Source: Streptomyces xanthophaeus (GTDB lineage Bacteria; Actinomycetota; Actinomycetes; Streptomycetales; Streptomycetaceae). From it: DNA of 64,000 nt. A model generated the notes under the pieces. That model saw nothing but the letters and a program-made list of their open reading frames with translations, was not told where the DNA came from and did no database searches. The translations under genes were made by a program, and so were the position numbers. Each line of letters begins with the position of its first letter. The first letter of the stretch is position 1. The stretch is taken from positions 42,977-106,976 of the forward strand of contig NZ_JOFT01000030.1 in NCBI RefSeq assembly GCF_000725805.1, given 5' to 3'. This document shows, piece after piece, positions 1-8,319 of this stretch.

Positions 1-240
1 GCGGGGCTGTCGGAGAGTCGGCTGGCGCACCTCTTCCGGGACGAGCTGGGGCTGCCGTTTCGCCCGTACGTCCTGTGGCTGCGGCTCATGCGGGCGGCCG
101 AACTGGCCTCGCAGGGGCTGTCCCTGACCGATGCCGCGCACGGGGCGGGCTTCTGCGACAGCGCGCACTTCAGCCGGGCGTGCCGCCGGATGTTCGGGAT
201 CGCGCCCTCGGACTTCACCCGCCGGATCCGCTGGCGGTAG
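1..240 (+). CDS. AraC-family transcriptional regulator, C-terminal end (partial)
   Basis: The reading frame is open from base 1 to a TAG at 240, so only the last 79 residues are present; the start lies outside the window. The visible part is the second half of an AraC/XylS DNA-binding domain: the first helix-turn-helix (SRLAHLFRDELGLPF), a connecting helix, the second helix-turn-helix with FCDSAHFSRACRRMFG, and the closing APSDFTRRIR. In this family the domain binds promoter DNA, while the missing N-terminal part senses a ligand. What it regulates cannot be told; the DUF3703 gene follows on the same strand after 46 bases and could be co-transcribed. Confidence 0.9.
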   Translation, partial: AGLSESRLAHLFRDELGLPFRPYVLWLRLMRAAELASQGLSLTDAAHGAGFCDSAHFSRACRRMFGIAPSDFTRRIRWR

Positions 241-286
241 CAGGTTCGTCCAAGCGCGTGGGGGCGTCCGGCCGCAGGGTGGGGGC

Positions 287-640
287 ATGAGACGCGATCC
301 GATGCCCCCTCGTGTACGCAGCGCCTTCGAGGCCGAACTGGCCCTGGCCGCAGCGGCTTCGCCCGACACCGCCGCGATGTGGACCGCCCTGGAGCGGGCC
401 CACATCATTTCGCAGGCCTGGCCCTGGCCGCACACCCGGGCGCACTGGCACATGTTCCGGCTGGCCGTGCGCTGCCGGGACCGGTCCGAGGCCGCGGGGC
501 AGGTGGTGCGGCTGCTGGTCGCGGGGGTCGGGTCAGCGACCGGGCGCGTGCCGCACGGCAACACGGGGCGTACGCGGGCGGGCCTCTTCACGCCGATGAC
601 CGTCCCGGACGACCTGCGGCTCCTGTTGGGCGGCGCGTAG
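287..640 (+). CDS. DUF3703 family protein
   Basis: 117 residues from an ATG preceded by a purine-rich GGGTGGGGG run; a second in-frame ATG at 302 is also possible. The conserved family pattern is easy to see: an acidic helix with AFEAELALA, then ALERAHIISQ, the WPHTRAHWHM motif, and a C-terminal block with RVPHGNTG and MTVPDDLRLLL. The family is small, soluble and of unknown function; homologues often lie near metal or stress genes. It follows an AraC regulator on the same strand. Its last 108 bases overlap a small gene on the opposite strand. Confidence 0.8.
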   Translation: MRRDPMPPRVRSAFEAELALAAAASPDTAAMWTALERAHIISQAWPWPHTRAHWHMFRLAVRCRDRSEAAGQVVRLLVAGVGSATGRVPHGNTGRTRAGLFTPMTVPDDLRLLLGGA

Positions 641-760
641 ACGCTGCGCGGCGCGCAGCTGTCGGTCGGTCAGGCGCTCCCGGGCGGCGCCGTGGAGGGC
701 GGGGGCGAAGAGGAGGGCGGCGACGGCGAGGACGGTGAGGTAGTCGAGGAAGGTGCTCAT
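533..760 (-). CDS. small single-pass membrane protein, unknown
   Basis: 75 residues from an ATG at 760. The first 25 residues (MSTFLDYLTVLAVAALLFAP onward) form one clear membrane segment, followed by a charged helix RERLTDRQLRAAQR. Codons in this first half have almost only C or G in third position, as in neighbouring real genes. The last 35 residues run antisense through the end of the DUF3703 gene and have ordinary-looking, less biased codons, so that tail may be tolerated rather than selected. I recall similar short 'membrane segment plus DRQLRAAE' proteins in Streptomyces but cannot name a function. It is divergent from the GlxA-type gene, with 81 bases between them. Confidence 0.5.
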   Translation of the reverse strand: MSTFLDYLTVLAVAALLFAPALHGAARERLTDRQLRAAQRLRAAQQEPQVVRDGHRREEARPRTPRVAVRHAPGR

Positions 761-795
761 GGGTCTACGGTCGCTCCGTCGCCGGAAAGCCGACA

Positions 796-832
796 GTGGC
801 AGGACTGTCATGAAACTGCGAATTACTGCCAC
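796..832. promoter_or_regulatory. inverted repeat, candidate operator of the GlxA-type gene
   Basis: GTGGCAG at 796-802 is mirrored by CTGCCAC at 826-832, only 9 bases before the ATG at 842. The arms can be extended outward to CAGTGGCAG if two bases are bulged on the right. The 23-base spacing puts the half-sites about three helical turns apart, which suits a dimeric AraC-type regulator. The repeat lies between two divergent genes. That the downstream regulator binds here is inference. Confidence 0.4.
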
Positions 833-841
833 ACTGGGGTC

Positions 842-1813
842 ATGCTGAAGAACGTGGCCGTGGCCCTCGTCGACGGAGTGGCGCCCTTCGAGTTCGGGAT
901 CTTCTGCGAGGTGTTCGGGCTGGACCGGAGCGCGCAGGGGCTGCCGGTGTACGACTTCGCGGTGTGCGCGGCCGAGGAGGGCCCGCTCACCATGGCCGAC
1001 GTGGGCTTCGCCATCACCCCCGCGCACGGTCTGGAGCGGCTGGAGCAGGCCGACCTGATCTGTCTGCCCGCCGACCGGCAGGCGCCCGTACGGGAGTACT
1101 CCGAGCCCTTCCTCGACGCGCTGCGCCGGGCCGTGGACCGGGGCGCCCGGGTGCTCAGCGTGTGCAGCGGCGCCTTCGTCCTGGGCGCCGCCGGACTGCT
1201 CGACGGGCGGCGCTGCACCACCCACTGGATGCACGCGGAGGCCCTGGCGCGCCGCTACCCGAAGGCGCTGGTCGACCCCGACGTGCTCTACGTGGACGAG
1301 GGCCCGGTGATCACCTCGGCCGGCACCGCCTCCGGCATCGACGCCTGCCTGCACGTGGTCCGCAAGGAGCACGGGGCCGAGGTGGCCAACGCCATCGCCC
1401 GGCGGATGGTCGTACCGCCCCACCGCGACGGCGGCCAGGCCCAGTTCGTGCAGCGGCCGCTGCCCCGGACCGCCTGCGACACGGTCGGCGGGGTCATCGG
1501 CTGGATGGCCCGGCACCTGGAGGAGGAGATCACCGTCGAGCAGCTCGCGGAGCGGGCGCACATGTCACCGCGGACCTTCGCCCGCCGCTTCCTCCAGGAG
1601 ACGGGCACGACCCCCTACCAGTGGGTCCTGCGGCAGCGGGTGCTCCTGGCCCAGGAGCTGCTGGAGTCCACCGACGAGACGGTCGACGCGATCGCGGGGC
1701 GCTGCGGCTTCGGCAACGCGGCCGCCCTGCGCCACCATTTCCTGCGGACCCTGGGAACGACCCCGAACGCGTTCCGGCGCGCCTTCCGCGGGCCGCGCGC
1801 CGCCGTGGCGTGA
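842..1813 (+). CDS. GlxA-type AraC-family regulator with DJ-1/PfpI domain
   Basis: 323 residues from an ATG at 842. Residues about 1-180 are a DJ-1/PfpI-like (class I amidotransferase fold) domain with the nucleophile-elbow segment SVCSGAFVLGAAGLL and the following TTHW. Residues about 215-315 are a complete AraC DNA-binding domain: helix-turn-helix EQLAERAHMSPRTFARRF, then CGFGNAAALRHHFLRTLG. Such two-domain proteins are cytosolic transcription factors whose N-terminal domain usually serves as a sensor rather than an enzyme. There is no good Shine-Dalgarno sequence. An inverted repeat just upstream suggests autoregulation. The regulated genes are unknown. Confidence 0.9.
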   Translation: MLKNVAVALVDGVAPFEFGIFCEVFGLDRSAQGLPVYDFAVCAAEEGPLTMADVGFAITPAHGLERLEQADLICLPADRQAPVREYSEPFLDALRRAVDRGARVLSVCSGAFVLGAAGLLDGRRCTTHWMHAEALARRYPKALVDPDVLYVDEGPVITSAGTASGIDACLHVVRKEHGAEVANAIARRMVVPPHRDGGQAQFVQRPLPRTACDTVGGVIGWMARHLEEEITVEQLAERAHMSPRTFARRFLQETGTTPYQWVLRQRVLLAQELLESTDETVDAIAGRCGFGNAAALRHHFLRTLGTTPNAFRRAFRGPRAAVA

Positions 1814-1849
1814 GCACCCCACGGGCATTGGCCGAGAACCACAGGTCAC

Positions 1850-1878
1850 TTGACCCGATCCAGCCCCATGCGTAGCCG
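1850..1878 (+). promoter_or_regulatory. possible promoter upstream of the mini-ORF
   Basis: TTGACC at 1850-1855 is followed after 17 bases by TAGCCG at 1873-1878. The -35 is good and the -10 keeps only the TAG typical of Streptomyces housekeeping promoters. It would start a transcript of about 215 bases that covers the small ORF at 1967 and ends at the hairpin at 2051-2099. Confidence 0.3.
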
Positions 1879-1966
1879 GATGCTGACGTACGGTGAAGAG
1901 GAATGGCCGGTTCGCATCCGCGCAGCGCTCCGGTCTCGTATCGAGCACACCGCTTTGGGGGCCTTC

Positions 1967-2035
1967 ATGTCTCGCACCGTCACCGTCACCGTCACCGCCT
2001 CCGGGGACAGCGGCTGGACCTGCGTCCCGCGCTGA
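1967..2035 (+). CDS. very short ORF (22 codons), unknown
   Basis: An ATG at 1967 preceded by GGGGG at a 6-base spacing opens 22 codons beginning MSRTVTVTVT and ending in a Trp-Thr-Cys segment before TGA. The Val-Thr run is encoded by a fourfold GTCACC repeat. No gene follows on this strand: a perfect 23-bp hairpin comes 15 bases after the stop and then the convergent def gene. It could be a small secreted or signalling peptide, a leader-like ORF, or chance. I do not recognise it. Confidence 0.35.
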   Translation: MSRTVTVTVTASGDSGWTCVPR

Positions 2036-2050
2036 GTCCGCCCCGGGCGA

Positions 2051-2099
2051 CCGACGCGTAGGCCCCGCTCCCGGTCCGGGAGCGGGGCCTACGCGTCGG
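2051..2099. terminator. bidirectional hairpin terminator
   Basis: A perfect 23-bp stem (left arm begins CCGACGCGTAGG) with a 3-base GTC loop. It lies between the plus-strand mini-ORF and the end of the minus-strand def gene and can serve both. As is usual in Streptomyces, there is no clear U-tract. Confidence 0.85.
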
Positions 2100-2121
2100 T
2101 GCCGGCGGCCGGGAGGACCGG

Positions 2122-2760
2122 TCAGGCGTTGGGGACCGTCTCGTAGCGCGGGGTGCCCTCTTCCATCTGGCGCAGGGCGTCCTTGCGGTCCCGCTTCGAG
2201 AGCCGGTCGATGTACAGGTACCCGTACAGGTGGTCGGTCTCGTGCTGGAGGCAGCGCGCGAAGTAGCCGGTGCCGCGCACCTTGATCGGGTTGCCCTGCG
2301 CGTCCTGGCCCTCGACCTCGGCGTAGTCCGGGCGGGCGAGGGAGGCGTAGGCGGTCGGGACCGACAGGCAGCCCTCGTTCGAGTCGTCCAGCACCCGTGC
2401 GCCCGCGGGCAGCTCCACGAGCTTGGGGTTGACCACGACACCGGTGTGCCGGTTGCCGTCGTCGTCCGGGCAGTCGTAGACGAAGACCTTGGCGTCCACG
2501 CCGATCTGGTTCGCGGCCAGGCCCACGCCCTCGGCGGCCTTCTGGCTGGCGAACATGTCGTCGATGAGCTGGGCCAGCTCGGCGCCGAACTCGGTGACGT
2601 CCTTGCACTCCCGGTGCAGGACCGGGTTGCCGACCACCGTGATGGGGCGGGCGGTGCCGCGCTCGCGGTGGGCGAGCTCGCGCTCCGCACAGTCCTCGGT
2701 GTCCACGACGTACCCGTCGTTCACCTCGGACCCGACAACCTCGTTCTCCTGCTGAGCCAT
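2122..2760 (-). CDS. def: peptide deformylase
   Basis: 212 residues from an ATG at 2760. It removes the formyl group from the N-terminal methionine of new proteins in the cytosol, using a metal ion held by one Cys and two His. All three family motifs are present: [10 protein letters not shown] (about residue 78), EGCLSVP (about 128) and HETDH in QHETDHLYG (about 172). A preceding segment of about 40 acidic residues ([12 protein letters not shown] onward) is longer than in E. coli Def and resembles actinobacterial forms. It faces a strong terminator at its 3' end. The TPR gene upstream on the same strand ends 83 bases before it. Confidence 0.95.
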   Translation of the reverse strand: MAQQENEVVGSEVNDGYVVDTEDCAERELAHRERGTARPITVVGNPVLHRECKDVTEFGAELAQLIDDMFASQKAAEGVGLAANQIGVDAKVFVYDCPDDDGNRHTGVVVNPKLVELPAGARVLDDSNEGCLSVPTAYASLARPDYAEVEGQDAQGNPIKVRGTGYFARCLQHETDHLYGYLYIDRLSKRDRKDALRQMEEGTPRYETVPNA

Positions 2761-2843
2761 GTCCGCCGTACGCCTTCCGTAAGTCAACAAGTCACCGTGT
2801 CGCCGATGGCCACCGATGTGCCCGTACAGCCTAAGGCCCCGGC

Positions 2844-3848
2844 TCAGCAGACTTCTTCGAGATCGCGCCACTCCCGGCTGTCCGGGCTGTCCGCGACCCA
2901 GCCGTCGAGGAGCCCGCGCACCAGCCCGGCCGGGGCCGCGATGCCGCATTCCCGCTCGGGCACCCACAGCGAACCGGAACCGGCCGTACGGTGCCCCAGC
3001 GGCCCGGGATGGCCCGGTTCGCTGTGGTCGTGCGGGTCGAGGTGCTCGCCGTCGCCCTCGTCGCTGGGCATCTCGCTCTCCGAGCAGGTCCGGCACAGCA
3101 GCCGCACCGACGAGGACCAGTCCTCCGCGGCGAAGCCGGCGTCCGCGGCCAGCTGCTCCAGCGCGTCGCGGTCGTCCTCGGTGGCAGCCTCCAGCAGCAC
3201 CACCCAGGTGGGTACGGGCGACGGGGCCCACAGCTCGATCTCGTCGAAGACCGGGTACGAGGGCCCGGCCGCGGTGACCCGCTCGCCGTGCGGCACCCCG
3301 TCGTGCAGGACGACCTCGCCCCAGCGACGCCCTGAGGAGGGCAGCGGGATCGACAGGACCTCCATGCGGGCCGGGTCCAGCCGGCGGCCCCAGACCACCT
3401 CGGCCTCGCCCTCGGGCGACAGCCGCACGGCCGCGCTGCCGAGCTCCATGCCGACCGGTTCGCCGCCGTGCTTGCCGCTGCCGGCGCCGTGCGGGTCCCC
3501 GGGCACCTTCAGCCCGTACGCCTGCCAGGCCCGGCGGGCCAGCGGCCAGTCCTGGAGCGCGGTCGCGGCGATGCCCACGTTCCACCAGTCCGGGGCGCCC
3601 GTCTCGCGGTCCAGCAGGGCCACGGCGCGCAGCCCGGCCGCCCGCGCCTGCTCCCAGTCGTGCCGGAACTTGTGCAGCAGCGCCAGATTGAACCAGGACT
3701 CCGACAGCCAGGGCTCCAGGTCGGCGGCTCTGGTCAGCAGTGCCCCCGCGTCCTCGTACCGACCGTCGCCGATCAGCGTGAACGCGCGGTCGGTGGCCTG
3801 CCGCCACGAGGCGGAGGGCCGATGCCGTACCTTCCCGAAGATCCTCAC
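2844..3848 (-). CDS. tetratricopeptide-repeat protein, unknown role
   Basis: 334 residues from a GTG at 3848 ([11 protein letters not shown]). The open frame extends further upstream, but the GTG is preceded by GGCGGGA. Residues about 15-110 contain TPR-like helical repeats ([61 protein letters not shown]). The rest is a soluble domain rich in Trp, Glu and Asp with a [18 protein letters not shown] segment that could bind metal. There is no signal peptide. It sits upstream of def on the same strand. The repeats suggest protein-protein contacts; the specific function is not known to me. Confidence 0.8.
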   Translation of the reverse strand: MRIFGKVRHRPSASWRQATDRAFTLIGDGRYEDAGALLTRAADLEPWLSESWFNLALLHKFRHDWEQARAAGLRAVALLDRETGAPDWWNVGIAATALQDWPLARRAWQAYGLKVPGDPHGAGSGKHGGEPVGMELGSAAVRLSPEGEAEVVWGRRLDPARMEVLSIPLPSSGRRWGEVVLHDGVPHGERVTAAGPSYPVFDEIELWAPSPVPTWVVLLEAATEDDRDALEQLAADAGFAAEDWSSSVRLLCRTCSESEMPSDEGDGEHLDPHDHSEPGHPGPLGHRTAGSGSLWVPERECGIAAPAGLVRGLLDGWVADSPDSREWRDLEEVC

Positions 3849-3978
3849 GATTCCCGCCTGCCTGGGGGCACCTCCCAGCGGTGGCTGGGGGCTACGGTGC
3901 AGCCTTGCGGACACTCTCACGGTCCCTCTTACTGGCATCCAACCATGCCCACTCCGACGGCCGCTCATTACCCATGGG

Positions 3979-5256
3979 TTACCCACTGGGAACGGGAACA
4001 ACTCTGTCACGTCCGCCCCTGGCCAGAACCCTCGCCAGACACTCCACGACCTCCGGCTGGTAGTCGTGGCCGGTGCCCAGGCGCAGGTGCTCCAGAGCGG
4101 CCAGTGAGCCGCCCGGGTGACGGCTCCCGCCCGCCAGGTCGTCGTAGGCGTTCACCACGCGCACGATCCGGGCGGCCACGGGCTGCTGCCGGTAGGGATC
4201 GGCCTGCCGCTCCACCACCACGGCGACCTCGGCGGGCACCCCGGTCTGTCGGGCCACCTCCCCGCCGAGCACGGCGATCCTGCGGGCCTCGTCGGCGGGC
4301 AGCTCGGCGGTGGCCCCGTCCGCGACCGGGTCGACGAGGGAGAGCTGGCCGATGTCGTGCATCAGGGCCGCGTACTCGAGGACCGTGAGCTCGCGCTCCG
4401 ACAGGCCCAGCTCCCGCCCGACCGCGCAGCTGAGCGCGGCGACCCGGCGGGAGTGCCCGGGCGGGGTGCAGCCGGCGATCTCGGTGGCCCGGGCCAGGGA
4501 GGTGATGGTCTGGCGGTAGGTGGTGCGGACGGCGGTGATCCGGTGGAAGGACATCTGGGTCAGCAGCAGGGGCACGCTGAAGACGGACAGGGCCCAGAGC
4601 CCGGCGACGGCCACCCCCAGGGCCATCACCACCCCGGTGGCGCAGATCGCCGAGCCGACGCCGAGCTGGGCGCGCAGCTCGTCGCGCAGCAGGGGGCCGT
4701 ACGGCCAGCCGGTGCGGGCCCCGGCCAGCGCGGCGGCGAGCACGGCGTCGCACAGGGCGCTGAGTCCGAGCAGGAGGACCAGGAAGAGCACCAGGTACGG
4801 GCCCTGGCCGAGCCGGTCCTCCAGCCGCCCGGAGTTGTACAGCGGCTGGAAGCAGGCGGCGGCGAAGGCCACGGTGAGGACCCGGCGGGCCACGTGGTCG
4901 AGGTCCGGGCCCCGGCCGCGCGCGATGTGCGGGACGATCCCGATGAGCGCGGCGGCGACGACGACCGCGAGGGTCTGGAGCACCCCGTGCTGGGTGGGCT
5001 GGCCGGCGTTCTGGCCGAGCAGGGCGTAGGCGAGGGCTCCGGCGGAGCCGAGCGGCGCGGGCCTGCGGTCCTCGGCCGGCACGTGACCTGCCGCATCGCG
5101 GCGGTCACGGCGGGCGAGCTCGCCGACGGCGACGAGGGCTCCGAAGGCCAGGGCCACACCGGGTTCGGCCAGGCCCGACCAAAGGGTGTGTCCGAGGGCG
5201 ACCGCGGTCAGCAGGGCGGCCGCGCCGCGGACGGCCCAGGCGGTGACGGACCTCAC
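3979..5256 (-). CDS. membrane protein with degenerate HD-GYP-like domain
   Basis: 425 residues from a GTG at 5256 whose GTGA overlaps the stop of the upstream HD-GYP gene, implying translational coupling. The first 240 residues contain about six to eight hydrophobic segments. Residues about 245-415 form an HD domain with HSRRVAALS and LMHDIGQLSLVDP (His300-Asp301), but where true HD-GYP proteins have the GYP motif this one reads VVERQADPYRQQP (around 350). It may therefore be catalytically altered or a partner or regulator of its neighbour. True HD-GYP enzymes hydrolyse cyclic dinucleotides; activity here cannot be assumed. Confidence 0.85.
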   Translation of the reverse strand: MRSVTAWAVRGAAALLTAVALGHTLWSGLAEPGVALAFGALVAVGELARRDRRDAAGHVPAEDRRPAPLGSAGALAYALLGQNAGQPTQHGVLQTLAVVVAAALIGIVPHIARGRGPDLDHVARRVLTVAFAAACFQPLYNSGRLEDRLGQGPYLVLFLVLLLGLSALCDAVLAAALAGARTGWPYGPLLRDELRAQLGVGSAICATGVVMALGVAVAGLWALSVFSVPLLLTQMSFHRITAVRTTYRQTITSLARATEIAGCTPPGHSRRVAALSCAVGRELGLSERELTVLEYAALMHDIGQLSLVDPVADGATAELPADEARRIAVLGGEVARQTGVPAEVAVVVERQADPYRQQPVAARIVRVVNAYDDLAGGSRHPGGSLAALEHLRLGTGHDYQPEVVECLARVLARGGRDRVVPVPSG

Positions 5257-6740
5257 GCCCCGCCTCCGGTCCGGTGGCGGGGAGGCGGGGCGGCGGCCAG
5301 CGCCCCGTCCGGGTCGCGGTCCGGGTCCCGGTCCGGGTTCCCGTCCGGCTCCCGGTCGGGCTCCCGGTCGGGACGGGCGGCCGGGTCCGCCCCCGGCGCC
5401 GGGGCACCGCTGCTGATCACCTGGAGGTCGTCGTCGGAGGTCACCACGGGGTGCCAGCCGTGGCGGCCGATCGCCCCCGACAGGGCCCGCACCATCGCCG
5501 GATCGAACTGCGCCCCCGCGCACCGCTCCAGCTCGGCGAGGGCCGTCGGCACCGGGCGGGCCCGGCTGTACGAGCGGGTCGAGGTCATCGCGTCGAAGGC
5601 GTCGGCCACCGCCACGACCCGGGCCAGCACCGGGATCTGCTCGCCGGTCAGCCCGTACGGGTAGCCGGATCCGTCGACCCGCTCGTGGTGGTGCAGGATC
5701 GCGGACCGGGCCTCCCGCAGGAAGCCGATCCCGCGCACCATCTCGTGCCCGTACTCCGGGTGCAGCTCGATGATCCGGCGCTCCTCGGGGGTGAGCGGGC
5801 CGTCCTTGCGCAGGAGCCGGGTGGGGACGCCGAGTTTGCCGACGTCGTGCAGGATCCCGGCGATGCGCACGACCTCCAGGCGGTCCTCGGCCATCCCGAG
5901 TTCGCGGGCGATCATCGCGGAGGCCTGGCCGACGCGTTCGCTGTGGCCCCGCGTGTAGCGGTCCTTGATGTCCACCGCCTGGACGAGGGCCCGGATGGTG
6001 GCCCGGTGGGCGGCGCGCTCGCGGTGGTACTGGGCGAAGACCCAGCAGGAGATGTACATCGGCAGCAGGACGAGCAGTGCGGCCGGGAGCCCGTAAGGGC
6101 TGCGCCACATCACGGCCATCATCAGCCCGGCGAGCCCGTGCAGGCAGTGCGGGGCCAGGGACCGGGTGAGCAGGCCGCGCCAGGCGGTGGCGGCGGACCG
6201 GCGTTCGGCGGTGACCAGGACGCCCCCGTCGAGGGCGGTGAGCACCAGGCAGAAGGTGACGGCGGCGACCGCCGCGGGGAGCATCGCGTACGGGAAGTCG
6301 GCCGTCGCGCCGGACGGCCCGGGCCCTGCGGAGGTGCCCCCGCCGAGCGCGGCCGGGCCGTGCAGCAGGGCGAAGGCCTGCCCCGCGGCCCATGCGGCGA
6401 TCGCCTGCTGGGCCGCGTGCCACATGCGGCGCACCCAGGCGGGCCGCTCCACCACGAGGCCGGCGAGGCCCCCGGGCAGCGCCACGAGCGCGGCGGCGGA
6501 GGGCGGCAGCAGGAACACGGCGGCCATCAGGACGGGGAAGAAGGCGCCGATGCCCTCGGGCATCCGGCTGCCCAGCAGCGGGCAGACCCTGACGAGTTCG
6601 CAGCCGAGGTACAGCACGGCCAGCAGGGCCACGGACCCCCAGGGCGTGCCGGGGGCACAGACGGCCGGGGTGATGCACGCGAATGCCGCGAGGACGGCGC
6701 ACAGGATGTATGCGCGCGCCCCCGGCGGAAGTACCCGCAT
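5253..6740 (-). CDS. membrane HD-GYP domain protein (putative cyclic-di-nucleotide phosphodiesterase)
   Basis: 495 residues from an ATG at 6740 with a strong GGGGAGGAG ribosome site; longer in-frame starts were rejected for lack of one. Residues 1-235 hold about six to seven membrane segments resembling a sensor module. Residues about 245-425 are a complete HD-GYP domain: GHSERVG (265), LHDVGKLG (His298-Asp299) and HHHERVDGSGYPYGL with GYP at 359-361. The family cleaves c-di-GMP, a developmental signal in Streptomyces. The tail (455-480) is a proline-aspartate-arginine repeat of the PDREPDG type encoded by a 12-base DNA repeat. It overlaps the degenerate paralogue downstream by four bases. 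Confidence 0.88.
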   Translation of the reverse strand: MRVLPPGARAYILCAVLAAFACITPAVCAPGTPWGSVALLAVLYLGCELVRVCPLLGSRMPEGIGAFFPVLMAAVFLLPPSAAALVALPGGLAGLVVERPAWVRRMWHAAQQAIAAWAAGQAFALLHGPAALGGGTSAGPGPSGATADFPYAMLPAAVAAVTFCLVLTALDGGVLVTAERRSAATAWRGLLTRSLAPHCLHGLAGLMMAVMWRSPYGLPAALLVLLPMYISCWVFAQYHRERAAHRATIRALVQAVDIKDRYTRGHSERVGQASAMIARELGMAEDRLEVVRIAGILHDVGKLGVPTRLLRKDGPLTPEERRIIELHPEYGHEMVRGIGFLREARSAILHHHERVDGSGYPYGLTGEQIPVLARVVAVADAFDAMTSTRSYSRARPVPTALAELERCAGAQFDPAMVRALSGAIGRHGWHPVVTSDDDLQVISSGAPAPGADPAARPDREPDREPDGNPDRDPDRDPDGALAAAPPPRHRTGGGA

Positions 6741-6953
6741 GGCGCTCTCCTCCCCTGGGCCGTGCGCACCGGGCACCGAATCGAACCGGTACCGATTGGG
6801 GAGAATAAGTGGGGCCCCGCAGCAAGCGGACCACATTTTCACATTGCGGTATGCGGACGCCCCCGGATTAGCACCTTCGAGTGAACGAAGTGCCCGTCCG
6901 GGGGCGGCTGTTCAACGTCCGGCGGAACGGCCGGGGAAACGTCCGGGGAAGGG

Positions 6954-7277
6954 TCAGCCGGGCGCCGGGTTGTCGGCGGTGACCGGGGCGTCGGCCGTGA
7001 CGTCGTGATCGGGCACGGCCTGCCCGGACCTGATCAGTTCGATCCGGCCCATCACCTTCGACCGCAGGTCCGTCGGCACGTCGTCCGACCCGCAGCAGCG
7101 CTTCACCAGCTTCTTCACGGCCTGTTCGAGGCCGTACTTCTCCAGACAGGGGTTGCACTCGCCGAAGTGGGTCTCGAACTTCGTGCAGTCACTGTCAGGC
7201 ATCTCATGGTCGAGGAACTCATAAAGGTGATCCAGGACCTCAGAGCACTCCGTCTCGTGCGGCTCTCCGCAACTCAT
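6954..7277 (-). CDS. rsrA: zinc-binding redox-sensing anti-sigma factor RsrA
   Basis: 107 residues from an ATG at 7277 that overlaps the sigR stop (ATGA). RsrA holds SigR inactive in reduced cells and releases it when oxidised, through a zinc-cysteine switch. The residues known from S. coelicolor are all in place: Cys11, His37, Cys41 and Cys44, within [11 protein letters not shown] and [15 protein letters not shown]; an additional CC pair occurs at KRCCGSDD. Residues 80-107 form a tail rich in Asp, Ala and Pro. The gene is co-transcribed with sigR and so is under the same autoregulatory promoter. Confidence 0.97.
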   Translation of the reverse strand: MSCGEPHETECSEVLDHLYEFLDHEMPDSDCTKFETHFGECNPCLEKYGLEQAVKKLVKRCCGSDDVPTDLRSKVMGRIELIRSGQAVPDHDVTADAPVTADNPAPG

Positions 7278-8083
7278 GAGCCCGAGCCTTTCCGGTCGTT
7301 CGACTCTCCGGCGCCCGCGGGGACGAGCCCGCGTTCACGGGCATAGTCCTCCAGCATTCCGCGGAGTTGACGGCGGCCACGGTGCAGTCGCGACATGACC
7401 GTACCGATGGGTGTACCCATGATGTCCGCGATCTCCTTGTACGCAAAGCCCTCTACGTCGGCAAGATAGACCGCGATGCGGAACTCCTCCGGAATGGCCT
7501 GCAGGGCTTCCTTCACATCCGAATCGGGCAGGTGGTCGAGCGCCTGCGACTCGGCCGAGCGCAGACCGGTCGACATGTGCGACTCGGCGCGCGCGAGCTG
7601 CCAGTCCTCGATCTCCTCCGCGGCGCTGCGCTGCGGTTCGCGCTGCTTCTTGCGGTAGGAGTTGATGAAGGTGTTGGTCAGGATGCGGTACAGCCACGCC
7701 TTCAGGTTGGTGCCCTCGCGGAACTGGTGGAAGGACGCGTATGCCTTCGCGTACGTCTCCTGGACCAGGTCCTCGGCGTCGGCCGGATTGCGCGTCATAC
7801 GCAGGGCGGCCGAGTACATCTGGTCGAGGTAGCCGAGGGCATCCCTCTCGAAGCGCGCATTGCGCTCCGGGGTCGTCTCCTCCGCGTGGCCTTCGTCGGT
7901 CCCAGCGACAGGACCCACCTCCTCCGACTGCGTGGCGACTCCGAAAGCGGACCCGCTCGAATCGGAGAATAGTCGACCTTCCCGGACCTCCGCCGCCCGA
8001 AGCGAGCTGCGCTTGGGCCCGGGCAGCACTGTCCAGTCCAGGTCAGCGGCCTGCGGACGGTTGTGGCTGATGACCTGGGTCAT
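7274..8083 (-). CDS. sigR: ECF sigma factor SigR (thiol-oxidative stress), long and short forms
   Basis: The ATG at 8083 with a strong GGAGGAGAGGGAG site gives 269 residues. An internal GTG at 7918 ([11 protein letters not shown]) gives 214 residues, matching the start of canonical SigR. The 55-residue difference equals the N-terminal extension reported for the unstable isoform SigR' of S. coelicolor. Sigma region 2 ([34 protein letters not shown]) and region 4 ([35 protein letters not shown]) are intact. SigR directs transcription of thiol-homeostasis genes such as thioredoxins and mycothiol enzymes. It overlaps rsrA by four bases and has its own sigma-R promoter upstream. Confidence 0.97.
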   Translation of the reverse strand: MTQVISHNRPQAADLDWTVLPGPKRSSLRAAEVREGRLFSDSSGSAFGVATQSEEVGPVAGTDEGHAEETTPERNARFERDALGYLDQMYSAALRMTRNPADAEDLVQETYAKAYASFHQFREGTNLKAWLYRILTNTFINSYRKKQREPQRSAAEEIEDWQLARAESHMSTGLRSAESQALDHLPDSDVKEALQAIPEEFRIAVYLADVEGFAYKEIADIMGTPIGTVMSRLHRGRRQLRGMLEDYARERGLVPAGAGESNDRKGSGS

Positions 8084-8128
8084 GCGCTCCCTCTCCTCCG
8101 ACGATTTCCCGTACGTACCGACATCCGG

Positions 8129-8158
8129 GACAACAGAAGGGCCGCGCGGCACATTCCC
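8129..8158 (-). promoter_or_regulatory. sigma-R-type autoregulatory promoter of sigR
   Basis: On the minus strand GGGAAT (8158-8153) is followed by exactly 18 bases and then GTTGTC (8134-8129). This matches the established SigR consensus GGAAT-N18-GTT. The expected start point is about 35-40 bases upstream of the long-form ATG at 8083, so this transcript can encode the long isoform. Confidence 0.9.
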
Positions 8159-8190
8159 GTGTGGGGGACGGGTTCCCGGCTCCCGCCGGG

Positions 8191-8228
8191 CCGCGTACGC
8201 CCGCCCGGGCCGCGTACGCCCGCCCGGG
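8191..8228. repeat. two tandem copies of a 19-bp GC-rich unit
   Basis: The unit beginning CCGCGTACGCCCGC occurs twice without change at 8191-8209 and 8210-8228, in the gap between sigR and the hydrolase gene. Its role is unknown. Confidence 0.85.
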
Positions 8229-8319
8229 GCGGGAAGCCTCGGCGGGCGGGGTGCACGGCGGCTGCTGACCCGTGCGGCTTCATGCGTCCTTCATGCGGCC
8301 GTCATGCGGACCTCGTCCC

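Noticed and set aside
3979..6834. A single 951-codon minus-strand gene covering both HD proteins
   Set aside because: The frame of the first HD-GYP gene (5253-6740) is different and carries complete motifs; the long frame upstream of 5256 is an Arg/Pro-rich shadow.
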